Assembly: GCA_003248395.1 (NCBI GenBank) | Contig: QFNA01000094.1 | Location: 1-13,344 of the forward strand | Length of the DNA: 13,344 nucleotides | Source of the DNA: Citromicrobium sp. | GTDB taxonomy: Bacteria; Pseudomonadota; Alphaproteobacteria; Sphingomonadales; Sphingomonadaceae | Direction of reading: 5' to 3' | Part shown: piece after piece, positions 1 to 9,204 of the stretch | Layout of the letters: every line of letters starts with the position of its first letter | Position numbering within the stretch: position 1 is the stretch's first letter | Position numbers and translations under genes: made by a program | Notes under the pieces: generated by a model | The model's input: the letters and a program-made list of their open reading frames with translations, nothing else | What the model was told of the DNA's origin: nothing | Database searches by the model: none

Positions 1-1017
1 GACCGCATTCGCGCTTACCACGCCGCGCAACTGCCCGAGGATCGCGACTACACCGATGGTATCGGCATGCGTCTGGGTGCGCGCTGGCTGCCGGTCGACG
101 CGGCCGGACTCTACGTGCCGGGAGGACGCGCCGCATACCCTTCGTCACTGCTGATGAATGCGATCCCCGCCAAGGTGGCGGGCGTCGAGCGGCTCGTCGT
201 GGCGACGCCGACCCCCAAGGGGGTATCCAACCCGCTGGTCCTTGCCGCCGCGCATATTGCCGGCGTGGATGAAATCTGGCGCATCGGCGGCGCGCAGGCG
301 GTCGGCGCGCTGGCCTATGGAACGAAGCGGATCGCCAGCGTGGACGTGGTTACCGGTCCGGGCAATGCGTGGGTGGCGGAAGCCAAGCGGCAGCTTTACG
401 GTGCGGTCGGCATAGACATGGTCGCGGGCCCGAGCGAGATCCTGGTCATTGCAGACAAGGACAACGATCCGGCATGGATTGCGGCAGACCTGCTCAGCCA
501 GGCCGAGCATGATCCGACGAGCCAATCGATCCTGATTACCGACGATGCTCAATTGGCAGGGCGCGTTCGCGATACGATCGAGAGCATGCTGGGCTCACTC
601 GAAACGGGCGAGACGGCACGCCAGAGCTGGGAAGCCCACGGGCTGATCGTGATTGTCGACGATCTCGAGGAGGCCCCCGCGCTGGCAGACCGGCTCGCCG
701 CCGAACACGTCGAACTGATGGTCGCCAAGCCGCAGGCGATGTTCGGAGCCATTCGCCACGCCGGTAGCGTTTTCCTGGGGCGACACACACCCGAAGCCGT
801 TGGTGACTACATCGCCGGGCCGAACCATGTCCTTCCGACCGGGCGTCGCGCCCGCTTCGCCAGCGGACTGTCGGTGCTCGATTTCATGAAGCGCACCAGC
901 TTCATAGACGCGTCCGATTCCGCGCTGGCTGCCGTTGGCCCAGCCGCCGTCAAGCTGGCACAGGCCGAAGGTCTGCCCGCCCATGCCCTGTCGATTTCCG
1001 TGAGATTGAACAAGTGA
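1..1017 (+). CDS. hisD: Histidinol dehydrogenase, 5' end outside window
   Basis: Catalyses the last two steps of histidine synthesis, L-histidinol to L-histidine with two NAD+, as a cytosolic Zn enzyme. The frame is open from base 1, so 338 C-terminal residues are visible. All hallmark residues are present: probable zinc ligands Gln167 and His170 (in SQAEHDP), Asp269 (in GDYIAGPNHVLPTG) and His328 (in GLPAHALSISVR), and the catalytic pair Glu235-His236 (in AEHVELM). Their spacing matches the E. coli enzyme (Q259, H262, E326, H327, D360, H419) with a constant offset of 91-92, so roughly the first 91 residues lie left of the window. The GPSEILVIAD segment is also typical. The stop overlaps the nusB start, implying co-transcription and translational coupling. 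hisG is the usual upstream neighbour but cannot be seen. Confidence 0.97.
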   Translation, partial: DRIRAYHAAQLPEDRDYTDGIGMRLGARWLPVDAAGLYVPGGRAAYPSSLLMNAIPAKVAGVERLVVATPTPKGVSNPLVLAAAHIAGVDEIWRIGGAQAVGALAYGTKRIASVDVVTGPGNAWVAEAKRQLYGAVGIDMVAGPSEILVIADKDNDPAWIAADLLSQAEHDPTSQSILITDDAQLAGRVRDTIESMLGSLETGETARQSWEAHGLIVIVDDLEEAPALADRLAAEHVELMVAKPQAMFGAIRHAGSVFLGRHTPEAVGDYIAGPNHVLPTGRRARFASGLSVLDFMKRTSFIDASDSALAAVGPAAVKLAQAEGLPAHALSISVRLNK

Positions 1018-1466
1018 ACCAGACCAAAAGAAGCCAGTCCCGCAGCACCGCCCGTCTCGGCGCGGTTCAGGCGCTTTACCAGAGGCAGATGGAGGGCACG
1101 CCGCTGGCGAAATTGCTCGACGAATTCCATCAGCACCGGCTGGGACGGGTTATCGAAGACGAGCAATATGCCGAGGCCGACGTCGCTTTTTTCGACGATG
1201 TCGTGAAAGGCGTCGATGCGCGGCAGGAGGAAATCGACGCCCTGCTCAGCCAACGGCTTGCCTCGGGCTGGACGCTCGCTCGGCTCGACAAGACGATGCT
1301 GCAGATCCTGCGAGCCGGCACCTACGAGCTGCTCGCCCGCAACGATGTCCCCAAGGCCGCTGCGATTAGCGAATATGTCGATGTCGCCAAGGCATTTTTC
1401 GACGACCGCGAGGCGAAATTCGTCAACGGCATTCTCGACGCCGTCGCAAGTCAGGCCGGACGTTAG
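1014..1466 (+). CDS. nusB: Transcription antitermination factor NusB
   Basis: RNA-binding factor that pairs with NusE (S10) on boxA and supports processive rRNA transcription and antitermination. The predicted product is 150 aa, the usual size for alphaproteobacteria. Family signatures seen: an N-terminal ARLGAVQALYQ helix, LDKTMLQILRAGTYELL in the middle, and the C-terminal VPKAAAISEYVDVAKAFF followed by KFVNGILDAVA. The start is GTG at 1014, chosen because it overlaps the hisD TGA (GTGA, 1014-1017) and gives the full N-terminal helix; it probably depends on reinitiation by ribosomes finishing hisD. The next gene is on the opposite strand and ends 9 nt away, with no terminator visible, so the two transcripts probably overlap at their 3' ends. 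Confidence 0.96.
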   Translation: MNQTKRSQSRSTARLGAVQALYQRQMEGTPLAKLLDEFHQHRLGRVIEDEQYAEADVAFFDDVVKGVDARQEEIDALLSQRLASGWTLARLDKTMLQILRAGTYELLARNDVPKAAAISEYVDVAKAFFDDREAKFVNGILDAVASQAGR

Positions 1467-1475
1467 GTCAGCGCG

Positions 1476-2450
1476 CTAGGGATCGGCGCGATCCATGAAG
1501 GCGAGCGGTATGTCGACCCGCTGCGCCCAGGCATTCTCCTCGTGCTCGGCGCCAAAGAATGCCCGGCTCATATAGTTCGCATCGGTCCATCCTGCCTGCG
1601 CCATCATCGCGTCAAAGGCGGCGGCATAGGGCGGATAATGCGCGTCCAGAGTGCCCGTGCCGTGATCGATGTAGATCCGGTTTTTCGCTGGATCGATCGC
1701 GGTGGATGCGAAATAGCGGCGAAAGGCTTCGGCCACTTGCGCACTGCCCTCTTCGGCAGCCACGCCTTCGGGATCGGCGAGCGGCAGGTGGGTTGAAAGA
1801 CCCGCTGCCTGCCCGAAAATGTCGGGGTATTCCGCAATAGCATAGAGGCTGATGAGCCCACCCATCGATGCCCCCATCACGGCGGTATCGTCCGGTCCGG
1901 CCAATGTGCGGAATTCGCGGTCCACCCTGGGCTTGAGATCACCGACGAGCATCGAGAGATACGCGTCGCCGCGCAGCGGATGCCCCGCCTCGATCCCGGC
2001 GACGCTGATGTCCTGCACGCGGGTACGATAGCTTTCAGGCAGGTGGTTCATGAGTTTCTGGGGAAACATGGTCTGATAGCGATGCGCCGGGCTGCGCAGC
2101 CCGACGACGATCCATTCGCGCAAGTCGCCTTGCCGGGCCATGCGGCTGATCGTTTCGTCGAGGCGCCATTCCTTCGAGAAATTCGACAGGCGAGGATCGA
2201 AGGCGTTTTCGGCATCGTGCATGTAGAGAACGGGGAAGCGGCGACCGGGCTGCGAATCGTAACTTTCCGGTAGCCACACCCAGATGTCTTCCACCCCGAC
2301 CGCCCTGGCTGGCGCGAAATCGGCCCACCAGACAATCTGCCCAGCACTAACCTGCGGGACCGGTGGTTTCAGATTGTCTTGCGCGGTCGCGATTGTCGCG
2401 CTGAACAGGGCAAGCGCGATAGCCGGGGTTCGAAGGAATGGTGACATCAT
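1476..2450 (-). CDS. Secreted alpha/beta-hydrolase, putative esterase (esterase D/Fes-like)
   Basis: A 324-aa predicted exported hydrolase of the putative esterase family (enterochelin esterase/esterase D-like); the substrate is unknown. A signal peptide is visible: FLR, then a hydrophobic stretch at residues 9-21, then ATA|QD, giving likely cleavage after residue 23. The nucleophile elbow is GASMG with Ser195. Probable acid is Asp262 (IYIDHGTG) or Asp269, and probable base is His303 in GAEHEENAWAQR, a typical C-terminal block of this family. LPESYD (60-65) and FPVLYMHDAENAFD (72-85) are also characteristic. ATG at 2450 is followed directly by a second ATG at 2447; GAGGA lies 4 nt from the first and 7 nt from the second, so 2447 is possible. 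The frame stays open further upstream, but that part is the antisense of thiL. The gene lies between nusB and thiL against their direction. Confidence 0.88.
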   Translation of the reverse strand: MMSPFLRTPAIALALFSATIATAQDNLKPPVPQVSAGQIVWWADFAPARAVGVEDIWVWLPESYDSQPGRRFPVLYMHDAENAFDPRLSNFSKEWRLDETISRMARQGDLREWIVVGLRSPAHRYQTMFPQKLMNHLPESYRTRVQDISVAGIEAGHPLRGDAYLSMLVGDLKPRVDREFRTLAGPDDTAVMGASMGGLISLYAIAEYPDIFGQAAGLSTHLPLADPEGVAAEEGSAQVAEAFRRYFASTAIDPAKNRIYIDHGTGTLDAHYPPYAAAFDAMMAQAGWTDANYMSRAFFGAEHEENAWAQRVDIPLAFMDRADP

Positions 2451-2504
2451 GCAGTCCTCATGCGAGGGTTTGACTATGCCCTGCCGCCAAAGGCAAAGGA
2501 AGCC

Positions 2505-3371
2505 ATGAACCGCGAATTCGGCTTTCTTTCCATGATGCGCGCACTGGCCACGCATCCGGGCGCGCGCGGGCTCGACGACGATGCGGCCGTCTTGCAGATC
2601 GGGGGCGAGACGCTGGTCGCAAGCCACGATACGCTGGTGCAAGGCGTCCATGTGCGCGTGGACGAGAATCCGGCGGATATTGCCTGGAAACTCATCTCGG
2701 TGAACCTGTCCGATCTCGCCGCCAAAGGGGCCAAGCCGATCGGCGTGCTGGTCTCTCACATGCTCGGCGAAGGCGACGATGCGTTCGCCCGAGGATTGGG
2801 CGAGGTCTTGGCGGAATACGATGTGCCACTGATCGGCGGAGACACCGTGCGCGCCGAAGGACGGCGCGTGTGGGGCTGCACTGCGCTGGGCAGAGCCACG
2901 CACACGCCTGTGCCCGACCGGCGAGGAGCGCAGCCGGGCGATGCAGTGTATGTAACCGGCGTGCTCGGTCGGGCGATGCTCGGTTTCGAGAATCGCGGCA
3001 ATGATGCGCAAAACGATCGCGCCTATCGCCGCCCTACGCCGCTGCTGAAGGAAGGTCGCGCGCTTGCTCCGCTGGTGACGGCGATGATGGATGTGTCCGA
3101 CGGCCTGCTGCTCGATTGCTGGCGGCTGGCGGTCGCGAGCGAGGTGCAGATCGCCGTGGATGGCGACAGCGTGCCGGTGGCCGATCAGGATCGCCGCGAC
3201 GACTGCATGCGGTGGGGTGATGATTACCAGCTGCTGTTCACCGCACCCACCGATTGCAGAATTCCCGTCGGCGCCACAAGGATTGGCGAAGTGAGAGGCG
3301 AAGCCGCCCCAGGCCTGGTGCTCGACGGAATACCGCTGTCTGTCGAGGACGGACTCGGCTACACTCACTGA
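2505..3371 (+). CDS. thiL: Thiamine-monophosphate kinase
   Basis: Phosphorylates thiamine monophosphate to thiamine diphosphate with ATP and Mg2+, the final step of cofactor synthesis; cytosolic, PurM/AIRS-type fold. Predicted 288 aa. Metal and nucleotide motifs occur in the expected order: LDDDAAVL (about 23-30), HDTLVQGVHV (41-50), NLSDLAAKGAKP (67-78), GGDT (111-114), DVSDGL (196-201) and WGDDYQLLF (237-245, where many relatives have GEDYELLF). ATG 2505 is chosen over ATG 2460 because AAAGGA lies just upstream, MNREFGF matches the usual N-terminus, and 2460 has no ribosome site and sits on the opposite gene's leader. Only 54 bp separate it from the divergent esterase start, so promoters must be compact or lie inside the esterase gene. 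In related genomes thiL commonly follows nusB directly; here an opposite-strand gene intervenes. Confidence 0.95.
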   Translation: MNREFGFLSMMRALATHPGARGLDDDAAVLQIGGETLVASHDTLVQGVHVRVDENPADIAWKLISVNLSDLAAKGAKPIGVLVSHMLGEGDDAFARGLGEVLAEYDVPLIGGDTVRAEGRRVWGCTALGRATHTPVPDRRGAQPGDAVYVTGVLGRAMLGFENRGNDAQNDRAYRRPTPLLKEGRALAPLVTAMMDVSDGLLLDCWRLAVASEVQIAVDGDSVPVADQDRRDDCMRWGDDYQLLFTAPTDCRIPVGATRIGEVRGEAAPGLVLDGIPLSVEDGLGYTH

Positions 3372-3419
3372 CGTCGCGGCGCTACGACGGGATCGTGCAC
3401 ATCCGGGCGCCAAGAGGCC

Positions 3420-3447
3420 TTGCCACGTTACGCGAGCCGCTTATACC
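3420..3447 (+). promoter_or_regulatory. Probable sigma70-type promoter for hppA
   Basis: TTGCCA (3420-3425, 5/6 to the -35 consensus) and TATACC (3442-3447, 4/6 to the -10 consensus) are separated by 16 bp, in the 144-bp gap between thiL and hppA. Transcription would start about 60 bp before the hppA start codon. This is judged by eye from consensus only. Confidence 0.45.
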
Positions 3448-3499
3448 TCTGCCCATCCGCCCTTCGCGTTTCCCGCGCGCAGAGGCGAAACCTATAAAC

Positions 3500-3515
3500 G
3501 GGAGGGGAAATTCCA

Positions 3516-3518
<3 letters not shown>
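3500..3518 (+). promoter_or_regulatory. Strong ribosome binding site deciding the GTG start of hppA
   Basis: GGGAGGGG at 3500-3507 stands 8 nt before GTG 3516. No ATG in frame lies nearby, and the GTG gives the expected hydrophobic N-terminus (MDLVLISIGLGLL), so the non-ATG start is well supported. Confidence 0.75.
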
Positions 3519-5669
<2,151 letters not shown>

Positions 5670-5721
5670 TCGGACACCAGCCACGCCCCGCAAGGGCAAG
5701 GCAACCCGCTCAGCTTGTTCT

Positions 5722-5760
5722 AAACCCCGTCCCCAGTACCTGTGGGCGGGGTTTTTATTT
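5722..5760 (+). terminator. Rho-independent terminator of hppA
   Basis: An 11-bp stem pairs 5722-5732 (AAACCCCGTCC) with 5744-5754 (GGGCGGGGTTT), including one G-U wobble, around an 11-nt loop, and runs into TTTTTATTT. It begins 52 bp after the hppA stop, with no other gene between. Confidence 0.88.
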
Positions 5761-5903
5761 GCGAATAAGCTGTTGTGATGCAATGAAGAAACCGGCGGGA
5801 GACTACGACGAGCCACTGGGTCATGCAGTTGCGAGCAACCGGCGCGCCCGGGCGATGCCTTGTCAAGCCTTCCCCACCTTTTGCAACTGGGGACGCAAGA
5901 CAA

Positions 5904-7841
5904 ATGATCTATTTCAAGAATTTCTCGCTACGTGGATGCAGCGCGATCGCGCTCGGACTGGCAGGGATGTCGCTGGCCCTGCCCGTTCACATGGCAATGG
6001 CTCAAGATGGGCAGCCTCAAGTCGCTGCGACCGTCGAGGGCCGCATTCCGGTAGCGCAGTTCGTCAAGGCGCCTAACATGTCGACCGTGCGGATCTCGCC
6101 CGATGGCGGCAAGTTAGCCTATGTCTCGGGCAAGGACGGCAAGAGTGTGCTGGTAGTCCTTGACCTGAAAACCAGAACGGAGACGCCCCTTCTCGTTGCC
6201 AACGAGGCACGCGAAAGTGGCGATCGGACGATGACCGGCTATCGCTGGATCGGCAACGACCACGTTGTGGCGACCGTAATAAGCCGCGAGGATTTGGGAT
6301 TTGGCCTTAACGACTTCCGCCGCCTCGTCGCAATCGATGTGAATACCCGTGAATCGATCCCGCAGGCATGGCGTGGAGCCGGATTCGACGCGAGCGCAAT
6401 CCTGCACATCGATCACGACGAGGGCAGTTATCTGTTGCAGCGTTACGCCGTGTCCAATTCCACCGAGCGCTGGGGATTGCCCGAAGTGGTCGAGGTCGAT
6501 GTAGAAAGTGGCAAGTTCACCACTGTGCAGCGAACCAATCCCGTCGTCCGGGGCTGGGCCGCAGACAGCGAAGGCGAGATCCGCGCCGGCTTCAACAGCG
6601 ATGGCGATAGCGGAAAGGTTCGCATGCTTTACAGGGCGGAGGGCGAGCGTAACTTCAAGACAGTCTATAACGAGGCGGATGACACGTTCACCGAAAGCCT
6701 TCCCTCGCCCGCCATGTTCGTTCCTGGGTCCGATTACGTTTACACCGTGTCGAACCACGATGGCTTCGACCGGGTCTATAAGATGGACATGCGAACCATG
6801 GAGATTGTCGAGACAGTCTACGAGACCGAAGGATTCGACGTTCAGGGTTTAATCGTCAGTGACGACGAGAGCGAGCTTCTCGGCTTCCGCGTCTTCGACG
6901 GTACGATGAAGACAGTTTACGTCAATCCACAGCTCAAGGCGATCCAGCAGTTGACCGAAGAGTTGTTCGGCGTGGGAGAGGCTACCATCGTCGATTATAC
7001 GGATGACCTATCCAAGGTCGTCGTCCTCGGTGGCGGCCAGTCACGCGCCGGGGGCTATTACCTTTACGATACGAAATCTGGCGACATGCAGTTACTAAAC
7101 TGGTCGAATTCTGCGCTCAAGGATGCGCCGCTCAACCCAGTCAAGGCCGAATGGTACCAAGCGAGGGACGGCCAGCGCCTCCAGGCAATCGTCACCTATC
7201 CGCGCCATCGCCTGGGCAAAAAGGACCTGCCTGTGGTGATTGTTCCCCATGGTGGGCCGTTCGGCGTGCTCTCGGCCACAAATAGCGGCGAGCCGTGGGC
7301 GCAGCCGTTGGCCGAGCAGGGTTATGTCGTCATCCAGCCAAACTATCGCGGCTCGGGTGGGTACGGCAAGGAGTTCGTCAAGGTCGGTCGCGATCCAGGC
7401 GGCTACGGCAAGCAGATGCAAGACGATCTTAACGATGCGCTGACCTATTTCGCACAGCAAGGTATTGTCGATCCCAATCGCGCCTGCATCATGGGATGGT
7501 CCAGTAGCGGCTTTCAAGCCACCTCGAATGACCCCGAGGGAATTTCACCTGCGCGTTTCACCGACGGTAAGTGGGCGCCTATTTTGATCGTCGCTGCTAA
7601 ACGCGATGCCCGTATCCCGATGGAGCAGGCCGAGACGCTCGTTTCGGCACTGCGCAAGTCGGGTAAAGTCGAGGGCAAGGATTTCCGTTACATCGTGCAA
7701 AATCAGGGCACCCACAATCTGCCATATGACGACGTCCATATCGAGTGGATCGAGGCGACATACGACTGGCTCCAGCGGCACAATCCGGCTTATATCCCCG
7801 GCGATGGCGATACCGCACCGCCGGTCATCTCACTCAACTAA
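5904..7841 (+). CDS. Exported S9-family (prolyl oligopeptidase-type) serine peptidase with a shortened catalytic domain
   Basis: Predicted 645-aa secreted peptidase. A signal peptide is clear (hydrophobic 13-27, cleavage AMA|QD after residue 33). Residues about 45-400 carry WD40/beta-propeller-like repeats (VRISPDGGKLAYVSG and similar) that would gate the active site. The hydrolase domain begins near VVIVPHGGPFG, followed by NYRGSGGYGKEF, MQDDLNDAL and VDPNRACIMGWSSSGF. By alignment with GxSxGG, Ser533 is the nucleophile, but the motif is G-W-S-S-S-G. Probable Asp568 (KRDARIP) and His604 (QGTHN) complete a triad. Ser to Asp is only 35 residues, against about 78-79 in known S9 enzymes, so roughly 45 residues seem lost from the fold after the elbow. 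ATG 5904 starts the signal peptide; an upstream ATG at 5823 adds a non-signal extension and is unlikely. GC is lower than in its neighbours. It may be inactive or a binding-only relic. Confidence 0.85.
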   Translation: MIYFKNFSLRGCSAIALGLAGMSLALPVHMAMAQDGQPQVAATVEGRIPVAQFVKAPNMSTVRISPDGGKLAYVSGKDGKSVLVVLDLKTRTETPLLVANEARESGDRTMTGYRWIGNDHVVATVISREDLGFGLNDFRRLVAIDVNTRESIPQAWRGAGFDASAILHIDHDEGSYLLQRYAVSNSTERWGLPEVVEVDVESGKFTTVQRTNPVVRGWAADSEGEIRAGFNSDGDSGKVRMLYRAEGERNFKTVYNEADDTFTESLPSPAMFVPGSDYVYTVSNHDGFDRVYKMDMRTMEIVETVYETEGFDVQGLIVSDDESELLGFRVFDGTMKTVYVNPQLKAIQQLTEELFGVGEATIVDYTDDLSKVVVLGGGQSRAGGYYLYDTKSGDMQLLNWSNSALKDAPLNPVKAEWYQARDGQRLQAIVTYPRHRLGKKDLPVVIVPHGGPFGVLSATNSGEPWAQPLAEQGYVVIQPNYRGSGGYGKEFVKVGRDPGGYGKQMQDDLNDALTYFAQQGIVDPNRACIMGWSSSGFQATSNDPEGISPARFTDGKWAPILIVAAKRDARIPMEQAETLVSALRKSGKVEGKDFRYIVQNQGTHNLPYDDVHIEWIEATYDWLQRHNPAYIPGDGDTAPPVISLN

Positions 7842-7872
7842 GCCTACGCTTATCAGCCACAAGTCATGCAGG

Positions 7873-7910
7873 CCCCGTCCGGATAGCATTCGGGCGGGGT
7901 TAACTTTTAT
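7873..7910 (+). terminator. Probable terminator after the S9 peptidase gene
   Basis: A 9-bp stem pairs 7873-7881 (CCCCGTCCG) with 7891-7899 (CGGGCGGGG), with one G-U wobble and a 9-nt loop, followed by TTAACTTTTAT. It starts 31 bp after the stop codon. The T-run is imperfect, so it is weaker than the hppA terminator, whose stem sequence it resembles. Confidence 0.65.
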
Positions 7911-7946
7911 GAACGCCGTCGTCCGGCGCAAAGAGGGTGCCCGAAA

Positions 7947-7983
7947 CTACCGGTTGTTAACCTGTCGGTAGCATCGCTACACT
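7947..7983 (+). promoter_or_regulatory. Promoter-like site overlapping an inverted repeat
   Basis: Perfect 6-bp arms CTACCG (7947-7952) and CGGTAG (7966-7971) surround a centre containing the palindrome GTTAAC. Within this, TTGTTA (7954-7959) and TACACT (7978-7983) are spaced 18 bp apart, as in a sigma70-type promoter (each 4/6 to consensus). The inverted repeat could be an operator covering the -35 element. GTTAAC also resembles a CtrA half-site, but the full TTAA-N7-TTAA form is absent. It lies 58 bp before the next gene. Confidence 0.35.
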
Positions 7984-8040
7984 AACACCGAGTATCGGGG
8001 CGCGCTTTCGACCCTCAGGTCGAGAAGGAACAGGCATTTC

Positions 8041-9204
8041 ATGAGTCGGTCCCTTGCCTTGCAAGAGCGACAAGCAGAGGCAGCCCGGCCGAGCGGCATG
8101 TCGGAAGACGGCTTCCGGATGCTTGCGTGGACGCGGATCGATATTGACCAGTTGCAACCCGAATGGGCGAGATTGGCCGAGAATGCCGCCGTCCCGAATT
8201 GTTTCTTCGAGCCATGGTTTCTGATGCCTTCGCTCACCGTATTCGATCCGGAGGGCGACGTCTCGCTGGCGATGCTGGTCGAGGGCGGGCGGCTGCGCGC
8301 CTTGATGCCGGTCTGCGACAGCCCGACCTATCACGGGCGCGCGCTGCGCAATACGAGCGCCTGGCTGCACGCCAACATGTTCTGCGGCCTGCCGCTGATG
8401 GAACCCGGTTTCGAACGGGCTTTCTGGCAAGCCTATCTTGCGGCTCTCGATGAGCGAGAGACATCGCAGCTCTTCGCGCACTTGCCGCAGATGCCGGAAG
8501 ACTGCGCGGCTACAAAGGCCCTGCTGGACGTGTGCCATGCAGATGGCCGCCAGATCCGTGTCGTCCACCGGGAAGAGCGGGCCGCGCTGAATCGTGGGAA
8601 ATCGCCCGAAGCGCATTTTGTCGACGCGATGAGCAATAAACGGCGCAAGGAATTGCGGCGGCTGCGCAAGCGGTTCGACGAATGCGGTACGCCAAGATTG
8701 ACCCGCCACCGGGGCGAGGAGTGCATTTCGGAGTGGATCGATACCTTCCTTGCACTCGAGAAGTCCGGCTGGAAGGGCGAGCAAGGGTCGGCACTGGCAT
8801 GCGATCCGCAAACCGAACGGCTGTTCCGTGCCGTGATCAGCGGCGCGGCGAAGGCGGGGAAACTCGAACGGCTGGCGCTGTATCTGGATGACAAGCCGAT
8901 CGCGATGCTGGCGACCTTCCTGTCGCATCCGGGCGGGTTCGCCTTCAAGACGGCATTCGACGAGAACTATGCGCGCTTTTCGCCGGGCATGATGCTGCAG
9001 GTGGATAATCTGGCCTTGCTCGACGATCCGGAACTGGCGTGGTGCGACAGCTGCGCGGCGGCGGACCACCCCATGATCGAGCGGATCTGGCGCGACCGCC
9101 GCAGCATGGTGTGGCTGACGGTGAGCGCCGGGCGTGGCTGGCGACGGGCGATCGGCAGCCTGTGGGCGCGGGCCGAAGCCTGGCGGATGGAGCGGCGGAC
9201 ATGA
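8041..9204 (+). CDS. CelD/BioF2-type GNAT-fold acyltransferase-like protein
   Basis: Predicted 387-aa soluble protein of the CelD/BcsL or BioF2-like GNAT superfamily (Acetyltransf_6), often linked in other bacteria to exopolysaccharide or peptidyl/aminoacyl-transfer functions; substrate unknown. The recognisable core includes NKRRKELRRLRKRF (199-212), typical of the start of the domain, and FKTAFDENYARFSPGMML (302-319), its most conserved block, preceded by the strand-forming LALYLDDKPIAMLATFL. The N-terminal ~190 residues resemble the degenerate first GNAT half seen in these two-lobed proteins. No signal peptide or membrane segment is seen. The start at 8041 has AAGGA 11 nt upstream, a little far; ATG 8098 (MSEDGFRML) is a possible alternative. 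The stop overlaps the next start (ATGA), so the two genes are translationally coupled. Confidence 0.82.
   Translation: MSRSLALQERQAEAARPSGMSEDGFRMLAWTRIDIDQLQPEWARLAENAAVPNCFFEPWFLMPSLTVFDPEGDVSLAMLVEGGRLRALMPVCDSPTYHGRALRNTSAWLHANMFCGLPLMEPGFERAFWQAYLAALDERETSQLFAHLPQMPEDCAATKALLDVCHADGRQIRVVHREERAALNRGKSPEAHFVDAMSNKRRKELRRLRKRFDECGTPRLTRHRGEECISEWIDTFLALEKSGWKGEQGSALACDPQTERLFRAVISGAAKAGKLERLALYLDDKPIAMLATFLSHPGGFAFKTAFDENYARFSPGMMLQVDNLALLDDPELAWCDSCAAADHPMIERIWRDRRSMVWLTVSAGRGWRRAIGSLWARAEAWRMERRT

Noticed and set aside
2451..3413. Long minus-strand extension of the esterase frame, up to 645 codons in total
   Set aside because: It is the antisense of thiL, has no relation to hydrolases, and the signal peptide plus GAGGA ribosome site place the real start at 2450 or 2447.
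5823..5903. Upstream ATG start for the S9 peptidase
   Set aside because: It would add 27 residues ahead of a clear signal peptide, which would hide it; 5904 is preferred.
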